Assembly: GCA_902825215.1 (NCBI GenBank)
Contig: LR782234.1
Location: 4,402,001 to 4,466,000, forward strand
DNA from: Pseudomonas fluorescens
GTDB taxonomy: Bacteria > Pseudomonadota > Gammaproteobacteria > Pseudomonadales > Pseudomonadaceae
DNA: 64,000 nt
Direction: 5' to 3'
In this document: piece after piece, positions 35,496-44,360 of the stretch
Numbering within the stretch: the first letter of the stretch is position 1
How the letters are laid out: every line of letters starts with the position of its first letter
Notes under the pieces: generated by a model
What the model was told of the DNA's origin: nothing
Database searches by the model: none
The model's input: the letters and a program-made list of their open reading frames with translations, nothing else
Made by a program: the position numbers and the translations under genes

Positions 35496-35527
35496 GTTGC
35501 GCGCAATTCAGAACATCACATTTCCCC

Positions 35528-35616
35528 TGTGGGAGCTGGCTTGCCAGCGATGGGGCCGTATCAAACGACATCGTGGCAGCCTACCGACCGCTATCGCTGG
35601 CAAGCCAGCTCCCACA
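35528..35616. repeat. REPIN, GCTGGCAAGCCAGC type
   Basis: A full inverted pair lies between the convergent ETF-QO and AraC-family genes. Confidence 0.95.
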
Positions 35617-35632
35617 GGGATTATGCGAACTC

Positions 35633-36523
35633 TCAGGCAGCCCGCTCATCCCCGGGACTACGCTCGAAGTAGCGCTTGTACTCGCGGCTGAACTGCGAGG
35701 TGCTCTGATACCCGACCCGATGCGCCACCTGCGCTACGCCCAGCCCTTCGGCCACCAGCAACGTCTGCGCCTTCAACAAGCGTAAGCGCTTCAGATACTG
35801 CACTGGCGACAGCAGCGTGCTGCGTTTGAAGTGCTCATGAAAGGTCGACACGCTCATGTTGGCGCACCCGGCCAGGGTCTCGACGTTCAGCGGCTCGGTG
35901 TAGTGCGCATGCAGATGACTGATCGACGCCGCCACTCGCGCAAACTGCCCCTGCTGTTCGACCAATGCACGCAGCACATCCGCCTGCGGTCCACGCAAGG
36001 CGACGAACAACAATTCGCGCACCCGCGCCGGGCCGAGAATCTGGCACTCCAGCGGATCGTGCAAACAACTGAGCAAGCGCTCAACGCAACCGCGCATGCC
36101 ATCGTCAAGCACCACCGAGGTCATCGACTCCGGCGTCTGCGCCGGAATATGCCGCCCCGGCGCCAGGCCCATCGCCAACACCAGTTCACCCAGCAATACC
36201 CGATCGATCGCCACCGAGACGCCAAGCAGCGGTGCATCCGGCAAGGCAAATGTCTCGCATTCGAACGGCACCGGCAGCGCCTGAATCAGGTAATGCCCGG
36301 CGCCATATTCCATGGTGCGCGGCCCGAGAAACGCCAGTTTGCTGCCCTGGGCGATGATCATCAGGCTCGGTTCATAAATGTGCGGGCCACGCGCGACGTC
36401 ACAACTGGCGCGCAATATCTGCACGCCGGGCAAGCCGGTCTGGCTGTAACCATCGCGCAGCGCCAGCGGTTCGATCAGCGAAACCAGCCGCGCGTTGGCA
36501 TCAAGATGACGGGTCAGTTGCAT
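35633..36523 (-). CDS. AraC family transcriptional regulator
   Basis: The 296 residues have an AraC_N-type ligand domain (about 1-190; GPRTMEYGAGHYLIQALPVP) and two C-terminal helix-turn-helices (about 200-290; FHEHFKRSTLLSPVQYLKRL and VAHRVGYQSTSQFSREYKRY). The ATG at 36523 is preferred to an upstream start that lacks support, although its Shine-Dalgarno is weak. It is divergent from the zinc alcohol dehydrogenase gene 191 bp away, a pairing typical of aldehyde- or alcohol-responsive AraC regulators. It probably controls that gene. The inducer is unknown. Confidence 0.92.
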   Translation of the reverse strand: MQLTRHLDANARLVSLIEPLALRDGYSQTGLPGVQILRASCDVARGPHIYEPSLMIIAQGSKLAFLGPRTMEYGAGHYLIQALPVPFECETFALPDAPLLGVSVAIDRVLLGELVLAMGLAPGRHIPAQTPESMTSVVLDDGMRGCVERLLSCLHDPLECQILGPARVRELLFVALRGPQADVLRALVEQQGQFARVAASISHLHAHYTEPLNVETLAGCANMSVSTFHEHFKRSTLLSPVQYLKRLRLLKAQTLLVAEGLGVAQVAHRVGYQSTSQFSREYKRYFERSPGDERAA

Positions 36524-36714
36524 CGAGTCGTTCTTCACAAAAAAACACGCAATAAGGGATGAAAGCATCATCGCAGATCCGTTTGCCAATGCGACTGCGC
36601 AAACCCGCATGCCGGAGAATTAGGCATGAGACCCGGAGAATTCGCCATGGCCGCAGGATCAATCGGCGCCCAGAATCCGCTGCCTCACTTGTTCCTGCTT
36701 TAGCGAGGTTTGCC

Positions 36715-37767
36715 ATGTACACCGCGATCGGTTATGCCGCCCAGTCAGCCACCACTCCCCTCGCCCCGATGAAATTCGAACGCCGCAGCCCGCGTGCTGA
36801 CGACGTTGCCATCGAGATTCTGTATTGCGGCGTCTGCCACTCTGACATTCACCAGGCACGCAATGAATGGGGCATTGCCGTTTATCCGTTGATGCCCGGC
36901 CACGAGATCGTCGGAAAAGTCACCGCGATCGGTGCGAATGTCACCCGACACAAAGTCGGCGATCTGGTCGGCGTCGGCTGCATGGTCGACTCGTGCCGTA
37001 CCTGCGAAGCCTGCCAGTCGAACCTCGAGCAATATTGCCTCGAAGGCCCGACCATGACTTACGCCACCCCGGACCGGGTCGATGGCAGCAACACCATGGG
37101 CGGTTATTCCGACAGCATCGTCGTCAGCGAGCACTTCGTCGTGCGCATTCCGGAACGCCTGGCATTGGCCAGCGCCGCGCCGATTCTCTGCGCCGGCATC
37201 ACCACCTACTCGCCACTCAAGCACTACGGCGTAAAGGCCGGCGACAAGGTCGGGATTCTCGGCATGGGCGGCCTCGGCCACATGGGCATCAAGTTCGCCA
37301 AGGCCATGGGCGCTGAAGTGACGCTGTTCACCCGCTCGGCCAGCAAGGCCGAAGAAGGTCGGCGTCAGGGCGCCGATCATGTGATCGTGTCCACCGACGC
37401 CGAGCAAATGAAAGCCGCGGCCGGTTACTTCGATTTCCTGCTCGACACCATTCCGGTGCAGCACGACCTTAACCCGTACCTCGATACCTTGCGTTTTGAC
37501 GGCGTGCACATTCTGGTCGGCCTGATCGAACCGATCGATCCGCCGGTGCATGCGGCCAAACTGGTGCTGGGGCGTCGCGTGTTGGCCGGATCGTTGATCG
37601 GCGGCGTTGCGGAAACCCAGGAAGTGCTGGATTTCTGCGCCGAACACAACATCACGTGCGACATCGAAATGCTCGATATCCGCCAGATCAACGAGGCTTA
37701 CGCACGGATGATCGCCGGTGACGTGAAGTACCGCTTCGTCATCGACATGGCGACGCTCAAGGCTTAA
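36715..37767 (+). CDS. zinc-dependent NAD(P) alcohol dehydrogenase (YahK/AdhC-like)
   Basis: This medium-chain dehydrogenase of about 350 residues has the catalytic zinc motif CGVCHSD at residues 38-44 and GHEIVGKV. The four structural-zinc cysteines lie in CMVDSCRTCEACQSNLEQYC, and the cofactor motif is GILGMGGLGHMGIKFA. The YCLEGPTMTY segment resembles the YahK/cinnamyl-type aldehyde reductases, which prefer NADPH. GAGG precedes the ATG at 36715 by 7 nt. Divergence from the AraC gene suggests induction by an aldehyde or alcohol. Confidence 0.93.
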   Translation: MYTAIGYAAQSATTPLAPMKFERRSPRADDVAIEILYCGVCHSDIHQARNEWGIAVYPLMPGHEIVGKVTAIGANVTRHKVGDLVGVGCMVDSCRTCEACQSNLEQYCLEGPTMTYATPDRVDGSNTMGGYSDSIVVSEHFVVRIPERLALASAAPILCAGITTYSPLKHYGVKAGDKVGILGMGGLGHMGIKFAKAMGAEVTLFTRSASKAEEGRRQGADHVIVSTDAEQMKAAAGYFDFLLDTIPVQHDLNPYLDTLRFDGVHILVGLIEPIDPPVHAAKLVLGRRVLAGSLIGGVAETQEVLDFCAEHNITCDIEMLDIRQINEAYARMIAGDVKYRFVIDMATLKA

Positions 37768-37778
37768 ACCTTAAAGGC

Positions 37779-38582
37779 TTATACCTTCAAGCCAAGCTCC
37801 GCCGACAGCCGGGCTGTGACCCCTTTGATCAGGGGAATCAGCTCGGCCATTTTTTCCAGCGGCATATAGGGCACGGTGCTGGCGATGCTGATCGCCGCAA
37901 CAATGCCCTTGCTCGCATCACGAATCGGCGCCGCCACACAGCGGATCGACGGTTCGTTGTCTTCCAGATCGAAGGCGTAGCCACCGGCCACGTATTCGCT
38001 CATGCGCTGTTCAAGCTGTTCCCACGATTGCTGGGGATGCTGCGGCCAGAACTGACTTTTCCCACCCGCCGGCAGACTGATGTCGTACAGACGTTGCCAA
38101 TCTTTCGGCGAGTCATCGAGCATCAACGCCTTGCCGATACCGGTGCGCGCCAGCGGCATGCGATGGCCGACCCGCGAACGCATCTCCGGGCCATTGCGCC
38201 CGGGATTCTTCAGCAGGTAAAGCACTTCATCGCCTTCACGAATCCCCAAGTGCACGGTGTCACCGGTCAACGACGACAACTCGTCCAGATACGGCCCGGC
38301 CAGGGTCACCAGCGGCAATTCTTCGCGAGCCTGAAAACCCAGCTCGATCAGCTTCGGCCCGAGCAGATAACCGATTTGCGGCACTACGCGCAGGTAGCGC
38401 TCGTCGACCAGGCAACTGGCCAGACGATGGGTGGTGCTGCGCGTGGTGCCGATCAACCGGGCGATCTCCTTGAGATCGCGGGCGCCACTGGCCACCGCTT
38501 GCACCACACCGAGGCCGCGCAAGAGGGTCTGGGTGCCGGTGGGCGCGGCGTCCTTGGTTTTTTCCGGGGCGTCTTCCTGCAT
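37779..38582 (-). CDS. IclR family transcriptional regulator (candidate dgo regulator)
   Basis: This 267-residue protein has an N-terminal winged helix (about residues 15-70; LGVVQAVASGARDLKEIARL, GTTRSTTHRLASCL) and a C-terminal IclR effector domain (about 85-265; RTGIGKALMLDD, YAFDLEDNEPSIRCVAAPI). It is last in the dgo gene cluster, 61 bp after the MFS gene. The symmetrical operator upstream of the two sugar-acid promoters (43061-43077, 58918-58934) sits at activator positions, as for IclR activators such as PobR. This makes it the best local candidate. The start at 38582 has an AAAGG Shine-Dalgarno. Confidence 0.9.
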   Translation of the reverse strand: MQEDAPEKTKDAAPTGTQTLLRGLGVVQAVASGARDLKEIARLIGTTRSTTHRLASCLVDERYLRVVPQIGYLLGPKLIELGFQAREELPLVTLAGPYLDELSSLTGDTVHLGIREGDEVLYLLKNPGRNGPEMRSRVGHRMPLARTGIGKALMLDDSPKDWQRLYDISLPAGGKSQFWPQHPQQSWEQLEQRMSEYVAGGYAFDLEDNEPSIRCVAAPIRDASKGIVAAISIASTVPYMPLEKMAELIPLIKGVTARLSAELGLKV

Positions 38583-38643
38583 ATCCAGCCTTTTACCGTT
38601 GAGCGAGGGAACGGGCGGCATTATGGTCGCCCGACGCAGACCA

Positions 38644-39954
38644 CTACAACTCGATACGCTCGACCTTGCCCACCAGCAGCACGTAGGACAACGCACCGAC
38701 CAGCGCGAGCACAGCGATGTAGGTGATCGCCGGAGCAAACGAATCACCGCTGGCGAGGAAGCCGATCACGATCGGTGTGGCAATCGCCGACAGGTTGCCG
38801 ATGAAATTGAACACCCCGCCCGTCAGCCCGAGCAGGCGTGCCGGGGCCAGCGTCGAGACCAGCGACCAGGTGATCGAGGCCAGCCCGTTGCCGAAAAACG
38901 CCAGCGCCAGGAAAGCAATCACCAAGGGCGTCGACTCAACGAAGTTCGCGCCGATGATCGCCGTGGAGATCAGCAGCCCGCTGATGATCGGCAACTTGCG
39001 CGCGAAGCCGACGGTGTAGCCGCGACGAATCAACCAGTCGGAGAAGAACCCCGAGCACAGCACACCAACGAACGCGGCCAGAAACGGCAGCGACGCCAGC
39101 AGGCCGGACTTGATGAAGTCCATGCCGCGATACTTCACCAGGTAAGTCGGGAACCAGGTGAGGAAGAACCACAGCGTCGAATTCAGGCAGAACTGGCCGA
39201 GGTAAATGCCCCACAATTTGCGTTTGCTCAGGACAATGCCCAGATCGGTCCAGCTGAATCTGGCTTTGACTTCGGCGGTGTCCGCCTGGATATCGACCAG
39301 CCCGCCGCCCTCGCGAATCAGCTCGATTTCTGCCTCGTTGGTGCCTTTGAAGTCTCGTGGCTCGCGATACACCGCGTACCAGATCAGCGCCCAGAGAATC
39401 CCGACCGCACCGGTCGCGACGAACACCATGTGCCAGCCAAATGCATGTTGCAGCCACGCCAGCACCGGCGTCAGGAAGGCCAGACCGACGAACTGGCCGG
39501 AGGTGTAGAAACCGATCGCCGTGGCGCGTTCGCGCTCGGGAAACCAGGTGGTGACCACGCGGCTGTTGATCGGATAAGCCGGCGCTTCCAGTGCACCGAC
39601 TGCCATGCGCAGCACGAACAGGGCGATGAAACTGCTGACGAAACCGAGCATCACCGTGGCCACCGACCACAGCAGCAGTGCGACGCTGTAGAGAATCCGT
39701 GGCGGTACGCGATCGACCAGCCAGCCGCCGGGGATCTGCATGGCGGCGTAGGTCCAGCCGAACGCGGAAAAGATCAGACCGACATGCACCGGATCGATGC
39801 CCAGCTCGCTGGTCAGCGCCGGCGCGGCAATCGACAGGTTGCTGCGGTCGAGGTAGTTGATGACCACGGTGATGAACAGCAACACCATGATGAAAAATCG
39901 CTTGCGGCTGGGCGTGACTAAAGACGCCTGCCCGGTGAGGGTGTGCGATTGCAT
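38644..39954 (-). CDS. MFS transporter, ACS family (probable D-galactonate uptake)
   Basis: This 436-residue protein has twelve predicted helices and the anion:cation symporter family start (VVINYLDRSNLSIAAPAL, then GWTYAAMQIPGGWLVDRVPP). It belongs with the sugar-acid transporters (DgoT/GudP/ExuT). Its position between dgoD and the IclR gene makes galactonate the likely substrate. The C-terminal half starts after a cytoplasmic loop near residue 205. It is 184 bp downstream of dgoD, with a REPIN between them, so expression may be set separately from the upstream genes. Confidence 0.88.
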   Translation of the reverse strand: MQSHTLTGQASLVTPSRKRFFIMVLLFITVVINYLDRSNLSIAAPALTSELGIDPVHVGLIFSAFGWTYAAMQIPGGWLVDRVPPRILYSVALLLWSVATVMLGFVSSFIALFVLRMAVGALEAPAYPINSRVVTTWFPERERATAIGFYTSGQFVGLAFLTPVLAWLQHAFGWHMVFVATGAVGILWALIWYAVYREPRDFKGTNEAEIELIREGGGLVDIQADTAEVKARFSWTDLGIVLSKRKLWGIYLGQFCLNSTLWFFLTWFPTYLVKYRGMDFIKSGLLASLPFLAAFVGVLCSGFFSDWLIRRGYTVGFARKLPIISGLLISTAIIGANFVESTPLVIAFLALAFFGNGLASITWSLVSTLAPARLLGLTGGVFNFIGNLSAIATPIVIGFLASGDSFAPAITYIAVLALVGALSYVLLVGKVERIEL

Positions 39955-40022
39955 GAGAGATGCCTCTTCTTATGTTTATTTGAGGTCATGACGCCGATCT
40001 CCTCTCCCTGAAGATCAGAAAC

Positions 40023-40111
40023 TGTGGGAGCGAGCCTGCTCGCGAAGGCGTCGGGTCAGTCACATAGATAGCGAATGTGACATTGCATTCGCGAGCAGGC
40101 TCGCTCCCACA
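40023..40111. repeat. REPIN, GCGAGCAGGCTCGC type, inside the dgo operon
   Basis: A full inverted pair lies in the dgoD-MFS intergenic space of a same-strand gene set, so it is likely transcribed. It may act as an mRNA stability or attenuation element. Confidence 0.95.
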
Positions 40112-40138
40112 GGGTGACGGCGGTGTGTCAGAGACAAA

Positions 40139-41287
40139 TCACCACTCGGCAAAGCTGCCATCGGCATGGCGCCAGATCGGGTTGCGCCAGCGGTGGCCGA
40201 CCGCCGCGCGCTCGATCACGTACTCTTCGTTGATCTCGATGCCCAGCCCCGGGCCGTTCGGAATCTTCACGAAGCCTTTGTCGTAGTCGAACACGCGAGG
40301 GTCCTTCACGTAGTCGAGCAAGTCGTTGCTCTCGTTGTAATGGATGCCCAGGCTCTGCTCCTGGATAAACGCGTTGTAACAAGCCGCGTCCAGTTGCAAA
40401 CACGCCGCCAGTGCAATCGGCCCCAGCGGGCAATGCAGCGCCAGCGCCACGTCGTAGGCTTCGGCCATGTTGGCGATCTTGCGGGTTTCGGTGATGCCGC
40501 CCGCATGGGAAGCATCCGGCTGGATGATGTCGACGTAGCCTTCGCTCAACACGCGTTTAAAGTCCCAGCGCGAAAACAGCCGCTCGCCGAGGGCGATCGG
40601 CGTGCTGGTCAGCGGCGCCAGTTCTTTCAGCGCTTCGTAGTTTTCGCTGAGCACTGGCTCTTCGATGAACATCAGTTTGTACGGGTCGAGTTCCTTCATC
40701 AGCACTTTGGCCATCGGCTTGTGCACGCGGCCATGGAAGTCGACGCCAATGCCGACGTTCGGCCCCACCGCGTCACGCACGGCGGCGACGTTGGCCAGGG
40801 CCAGATCGACTTTTTCGAAGGTGTCGAGGAACTGCAGTTCTTCGGTACCGTTCATTTTCACCGCGGTGAAACCACGGCTCACCGCCTCTTTCGCCGCACG
40901 CGCGGTGTCGGCCGGACGGTCGCCACCGATCCACGAATACACGCGAATCTTGTCGCGCACCTGGCCACCGAGCAGGTCACTGACCGATACACCGAGGGCC
41001 TTGCCCTTGATGTCCCACAGCGCCTGGTCGATCCCGGCCAGTGCGCTCATGTGGATCGCACCGCCGCGGTAGAAGCCGCCGCGATAGAGCACGGTCCAGA
41101 TGTCTTCGATGTTGCGTGGGTCTTTGCCGATCAGGTAGTCGGACAATTCTTCAACGGCAGCGGCCACGGTGTGCGCCCGGCCTTCGACCACGGGTTCGCC
41201 CCAACCGGTCACGCCCTCATCGGTTTCGACCTTGAGGAAGCACCAGCGCGGCGGGACGATGAAGGTCGTGAGTTTGGTGATTTTCAT
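40139..41287 (-). CDS. dgoD: D-galactonate dehydratase
   Basis: This 382-residue enolase-superfamily enzyme closely matches DgoD. Metal ligands are recognisable in GVDFHGR, MFIEEPV and ALGERLF, and the general base/acid histidine in QPDASHAGGITETRKI. It converts D-galactonate to 2-keto-3-deoxygalactonate. It lies downstream of dgoK and dgoA in the same operon. An AGAG-rich Shine-Dalgarno precedes the ATG. Confidence 0.96.
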   Translation of the reverse strand: MKITKLTTFIVPPRWCFLKVETDEGVTGWGEPVVEGRAHTVAAAVEELSDYLIGKDPRNIEDIWTVLYRGGFYRGGAIHMSALAGIDQALWDIKGKALGVSVSDLLGGQVRDKIRVYSWIGGDRPADTARAAKEAVSRGFTAVKMNGTEELQFLDTFEKVDLALANVAAVRDAVGPNVGIGVDFHGRVHKPMAKVLMKELDPYKLMFIEEPVLSENYEALKELAPLTSTPIALGERLFSRWDFKRVLSEGYVDIIQPDASHAGGITETRKIANMAEAYDVALALHCPLGPIALAACLQLDAACYNAFIQEQSLGIHYNESNDLLDYVKDPRVFDYDKGFVKIPNGPGLGIEINEEYVIERAAVGHRWRNPIWRHADGSFAEW

Positions 41288-41349
41288 CTCTGCTCTCTTT
41301 TGTAAATGCAGCTTTTATTAGATGCAGCGCACGCGGCGCCGGAAAAGTC

Positions 41350-41970
41350 TTAACGAAGCGCTTTCCATGCGGCCACATAGGCCTTGGCATTGACTGCCAC
41401 TTGCTCTGGCGTCATGCCCGGTTTGAACAGCCCGGAACCAAGGCCGAAGCCTTTCACGCCGGCATCGAGAAACGCCTGCATGTTGTCCGGGGTGATGCCG
41501 CCGACCGGCGCCAGCACCGTGCCCGCCGGCAATACCGCGAGCCAGGCTTTGACGACTGCCGGACTCATCTGCTCGGCCGGGAACAGCTTGAGAATGTCCG
41601 CGCCCTCCTCCAGCGCCGCGAAGGCTTCGGTCGGCGTGGCGACGCCCGGCGACAGGTAAAGCCCGGCCGCTTTCGCCGCGCGCAGGACCTTGGCGTCGCT
41701 GTGCGGCATGACGATCACCTGGCCGCCGGCATCCTTCACCTGTTGCACTTGCTGCGCGGTCAACACCGTGCCGGCACCGATCAGGCAATCGGCGGGCAAA
41801 GTCTTGCGCAGGGTGGCGATACTTTCGTACGGCGAAGGGGAATTGAGCGGTACTTCGATGACGCGAAATCCGGCGGCATACAGGACTTCTCCCACAGCCG
41901 CCGCGTCCTGCGGTTGCAGGCCACGCAGGATTGCGATCAGACCGTTTTGCGCCAGTGCTTGCTTGAGCAT
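41350..41970 (-). CDS. dgoA: 2-dehydro-3-deoxy-6-phosphogalactonate aldolase
   Basis: This 206-residue KDPG/KDPGal aldolase has the Schiff-base lysine in the DILKLFPAEQ motif and the usual GAGTVLTAQQV phosphate/substrate loop. Together with its operon this indicates cleavage of KDPGal to pyruvate and glyceraldehyde 3-phosphate. GGAGG lies upstream of its ATG, and it starts 18 bp after the dgoK stop. Confidence 0.95.
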   Translation of the reverse strand: MLKQALAQNGLIAILRGLQPQDAAAVGEVLYAAGFRVIEVPLNSPSPYESIATLRKTLPADCLIGAGTVLTAQQVQQVKDAGGQVIVMPHSDAKVLRAAKAAGLYLSPGVATPTEAFAALEEGADILKLFPAEQMSPAVVKAWLAVLPAGTVLAPVGGITPDNMQAFLDAGVKGFGLGSGLFKPGMTPEQVAVNAKAYVAAWKALR

Positions 41971-41988
41971 GTCAGGCCTCCAGTCAGG

Positions 41989-42978
41989 TTAACGGGATGA
42001 GGAATCGATCAGTCCGGCAGCACGCGCCAGTTGCCACAGGCCACGCTCGGTGGCCTGCTCGGCCAGCGTCACCCGGGCAAACCCGCAGGCGTCGAGCGCA
42101 CGGCTGTAACGGGCGCAGAGCTGGCCGTTGCCGATCAGCACGATCGAAGGAAGATTCGGATTATTGCGACGTTGACGCTGCACTGCGGCGAGCGCGGCCA
42201 ATTCATGACCGATCATCAGCCCGGAGAGGTAATCCGCTTGCAGGGTCGGGCTGAGTTCACCGGTCAGGCCCAGCGTGCGCGCGCTGAACAAGGTCGAAAG
42301 CACGCCGAGCTCACCGTCCGCCGACAACGCGACCTGCACGCCGCGGTCAAACGCCTGCGCCTCGAAGGTGGCGCTGGGTTGTTGGGTGCGGCCGAGAATG
42401 CTGTGCTCGCTGAGCACCGCGAACACTTCGCCGGTCATGAACGTGTCGAAATGCGTGATGCAACCATCGACCACTTCGACCCACTTGGAATGACTGCCCG
42501 GCAGGCCGATCAAAAGGTCAGCGCCCGCCTCGACCGGCAGTTGCTGGAGGACACCCAGCACCTGGGTTTCTTCGCCACGCATCACATTCGGCAGACGCGA
42601 ACGCTGAATCACCCCCGGCACGATATGCACCGGGGTGCCGCGCAGACTGACGACTGTTTGTAGGGAGTTGCCGAGATTGGCGACGTCCGCCGGCGTTTCG
42701 CAGTAGGCCGCTTCGCGCCAGCCCTGCGCGCTGCCGACCATGCCGCAAGCGATCACCGGCAGATCCGGCTGCGCATCGAGCCAGTCGCCGCAGGCCTGAT
42801 CGAACGCCAGTTCAAAACCATCGGCACATTCACGGCCGTGGATGATCCGCGGGGTCTTGGGCAACTGCATGATCCCGGACGACAGCGCACGCTGTTCCAG
42901 CACCACACCGTCCGCCGCGAGTTTGTAAGCACGTAATGAGGTCGTCCCCCAATCGAGCGCGATCAATTGCGCCTGCAT
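41989..42978 (-). CDS. dgoK: 2-dehydro-3-deoxygalactonokinase
   Basis: This 329-residue DgoK-family kinase begins MQAQLIALDWGTTSLRAYKL (phosphate-1 motif of the ASKHA fold) and includes GLPGSHSKWVEV and IVLIGNGQLCARYSRAL. It phosphorylates 2-keto-3-deoxygalactonate. It is the first gene of the dgo operon, 39 nt downstream of the -10 box of the promoter at 43018-43077. The ATG at 42978 has AGGTGAAG upstream. This same Shine-Dalgarno and first codons recur at the leader ORF at 58819. Confidence 0.93.
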   Translation of the reverse strand: MQAQLIALDWGTTSLRAYKLAADGVVLEQRALSSGIMQLPKTPRIIHGRECADGFELAFDQACGDWLDAQPDLPVIACGMVGSAQGWREAAYCETPADVANLGNSLQTVVSLRGTPVHIVPGVIQRSRLPNVMRGEETQVLGVLQQLPVEAGADLLIGLPGSHSKWVEVVDGCITHFDTFMTGEVFAVLSEHSILGRTQQPSATFEAQAFDRGVQVALSADGELGVLSTLFSARTLGLTGELSPTLQADYLSGLMIGHELAALAAVQRQRRNNPNLPSIVLIGNGQLCARYSRALDACGFARVTLAEQATERGLWQLARAAGLIDSSSR

Positions 42979-43017
42979 CGCTTCACCTGTTCTGTTTTTT
43001 GGCAGTGAGTGCGATGG

Positions 43018-43077
43018 ACTATAAACCCGGGCGCGGGGAAATCTCAATATATAAATATCAATCCCATATTGTGGGAT
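43018..43077 (-). promoter_or_regulatory. dgo operon promoter with palindromic operator
   Basis: Read on the minus strand, -35 TTGAGA (43047-43042) and -10 TATAGT (43023-43018) are separated by 18 nt. A perfect palindrome ATCCCA-N5-TGGGAT (43061-43077) lies 13 nt upstream of the -35. This activator-like position and the AT-rich linker recur exactly at 58875-58934. Confidence 0.7.
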
Positions 43078-43118
43078 CTGACGAACACCAAGCTAGAGGC
43101 CTTACCGGACGAAAAGAC

Positions 43119-43616
43119 TCAATTCCGATTAATAGCACGTGCCAAGTCAGTCGTAGGCACGCGCATGATTTCGGAAAAATACGTTTTGTAAGTAGTCGTG
43201 TGAGTTCGGAACACACAAGAAATGAAAGGTTTAGTCGCGATCCAACGACCGAGCGCTGGTCCATCGGGGAAAAATTCGGCCCCCTTTTCTCCGGTGGACT
43301 CTCTGAATATGACGTCGGCCTTGTAATCGTTTGGTGCGCCCTTTTCGTCGCGCTCAACGAGACCAAAACCGGAGCGTCTTATCGGATGCGCCACAGAAAA
43401 GTCCAGATCATCGTCCACCGCACATACCAACCCTTGGCTGATATGGGATTTGAACAACTCGAGAATTTGCACATCGGAGTGAAAACGAATCTGATAAATC
43501 CCGGTATCTTCCAGTTCCTCGACTCCGGAATAAGCCAGCCTTGCTGTCGGCTTGCCATGATTCATTGAACATGCGGAGCAAGCGACTAATAAAAACATCA
43601 AGAAAAATCGGGACAC
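43119..43616 (-). CDS. small lipoprotein, probable effector immunity protein
   Basis: This 165-residue protein begins with a lipoprotein signal (FFLMFLLVACSAC; lipid cysteine at residue 13 or 16). The mature part is acidic and not recognised (YSGVEELEDTGIYQIRF, LVCAVDDDLDFSVA). It is the last gene of a four-gene operon after PAAR and a lipase-like protein, 3 bp from the lipase gene. Periplasmic lipoproteins that neutralise T6SS lipases (Tli) occupy this position, so an immunity role is inferred from context. Its base composition is more AT-rich than that of flanking genes. Confidence 0.65.
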   Translation of the reverse strand: MSRFFLMFLLVACSACSMNHGKPTARLAYSGVEELEDTGIYQIRFHSDVQILELFKSHISQGLVCAVDDDLDFSVAHPIRRSGFGLVERDEKGAPNDYKADVIFRESTGEKGAEFFPDGPALGRWIATKPFISCVFRTHTTTYKTYFSEIMRVPTTDLARAINRN

Positions 43617-43619
43617 ATC

Positions 43620-44354
43620 TTACTCCTTGAATAGATTCAATACTGACTCGTTGAAAATCTGACGAGCAGTCTTGCCATTATTCAATGGCCGCAGATACAT
43701 GATATTGGCATCCGCATGGTTCACGTCTACCTGTCCCATCACATTTGGTCCGGTAGTGATTTCCCACTGTTCACCGAAGCTTGCAACTGTATCTGAAACG
43801 TTTCTTACTTTTGGTGCGGCGCGAATATTGACCCAGTACTGGGCCTTGGGCTTGGGCGGCAACCTGTAGATATTGGAAATGCCCCAAACCATCACTCCCT
43901 CGCCAACAGGATCGATGGTCATTAACATTCTTACCGTATAGCCTTTTTCTGTGAGAACAGATGAGAGGTGGGCGCCATTCCAACCTCCCAAGCTATGGCC
44001 AATGATATACACAGCGGTAGAGCAGTCAGGGATTCTAGCCAGCACTTTTTCGGACAGATCTTTATCACTGATGAAATCATTATACCCAAGCGGCCATGAT
44101 TCAAATTTCCCTGCAGGAAACTTCAGAGCCTTGGCATCTCTCAGAAATATTTCGCGTACGGCATCGACGTTATTATTAGGACCGCTGAAATAATAGCTTT
44201 CCTGATCTCCAGCACCGCCAATAAAGAATACAACGCAGTTTCTCAAAGATATCGCCACCTGCTTATTGGACTGGTCGGTCTTGCAGGTAAGTATGTGTGC
44301 TTTCACGTCCCTTTTCGCGTGGGGTGTTTCACTCGGTGCGCTGACTTCGGACAT
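43620..44354 (-). CDS. alpha/beta-hydrolase lipase-like protein, probable T6SS effector (Tle-type)
   Basis: This 244-residue protein carries a GHSLGG nucleophile elbow (Ser121 in AVYIIGHSLGGWNGAHLS). A likely acid lies in MTIDPVG (Asp148) and a histidine in VDVNHADAN (His213), giving a complete lipase triad. There is no signal peptide, as expected for a cargo loaded on a spike. It follows the PAAR gene by 6 bp and precedes a lipoprotein gene by 3 bp. This organisation is that of T6SS phospholipase effectors. The ATG at 44354 is preferred to the GTG one codon earlier. Enzyme class within Tle1-5 is not determined. Confidence 0.7.
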   Translation of the reverse strand: MSEVSAPSETPHAKRDVKAHILTCKTDQSNKQVAISLRNCVVFFIGGAGDQESYYFSGPNNNVDAVREIFLRDAKALKFPAGKFESWPLGYNDFISDKDLSEKVLARIPDCSTAVYIIGHSLGGWNGAHLSSVLTEKGYTVRMLMTIDPVGEGVMVWGISNIYRLPPKPKAQYWVNIRAAPKVRNVSDTVASFGEQWEITTGPNVMGQVDVNHADANIMYLRPLNNGKTARQIFNESVLNLFKE

Positions 44355-44360
44355 CACCCA

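Noticed and set aside
42936..43568. Plus-strand open frames through the dgoK-lipoprotein intergenic region
   Set aside because: They run through the dgo promoter and antisense to the lipoprotein, lack Shine-Dalgarno sequences, and have no family resemblance.
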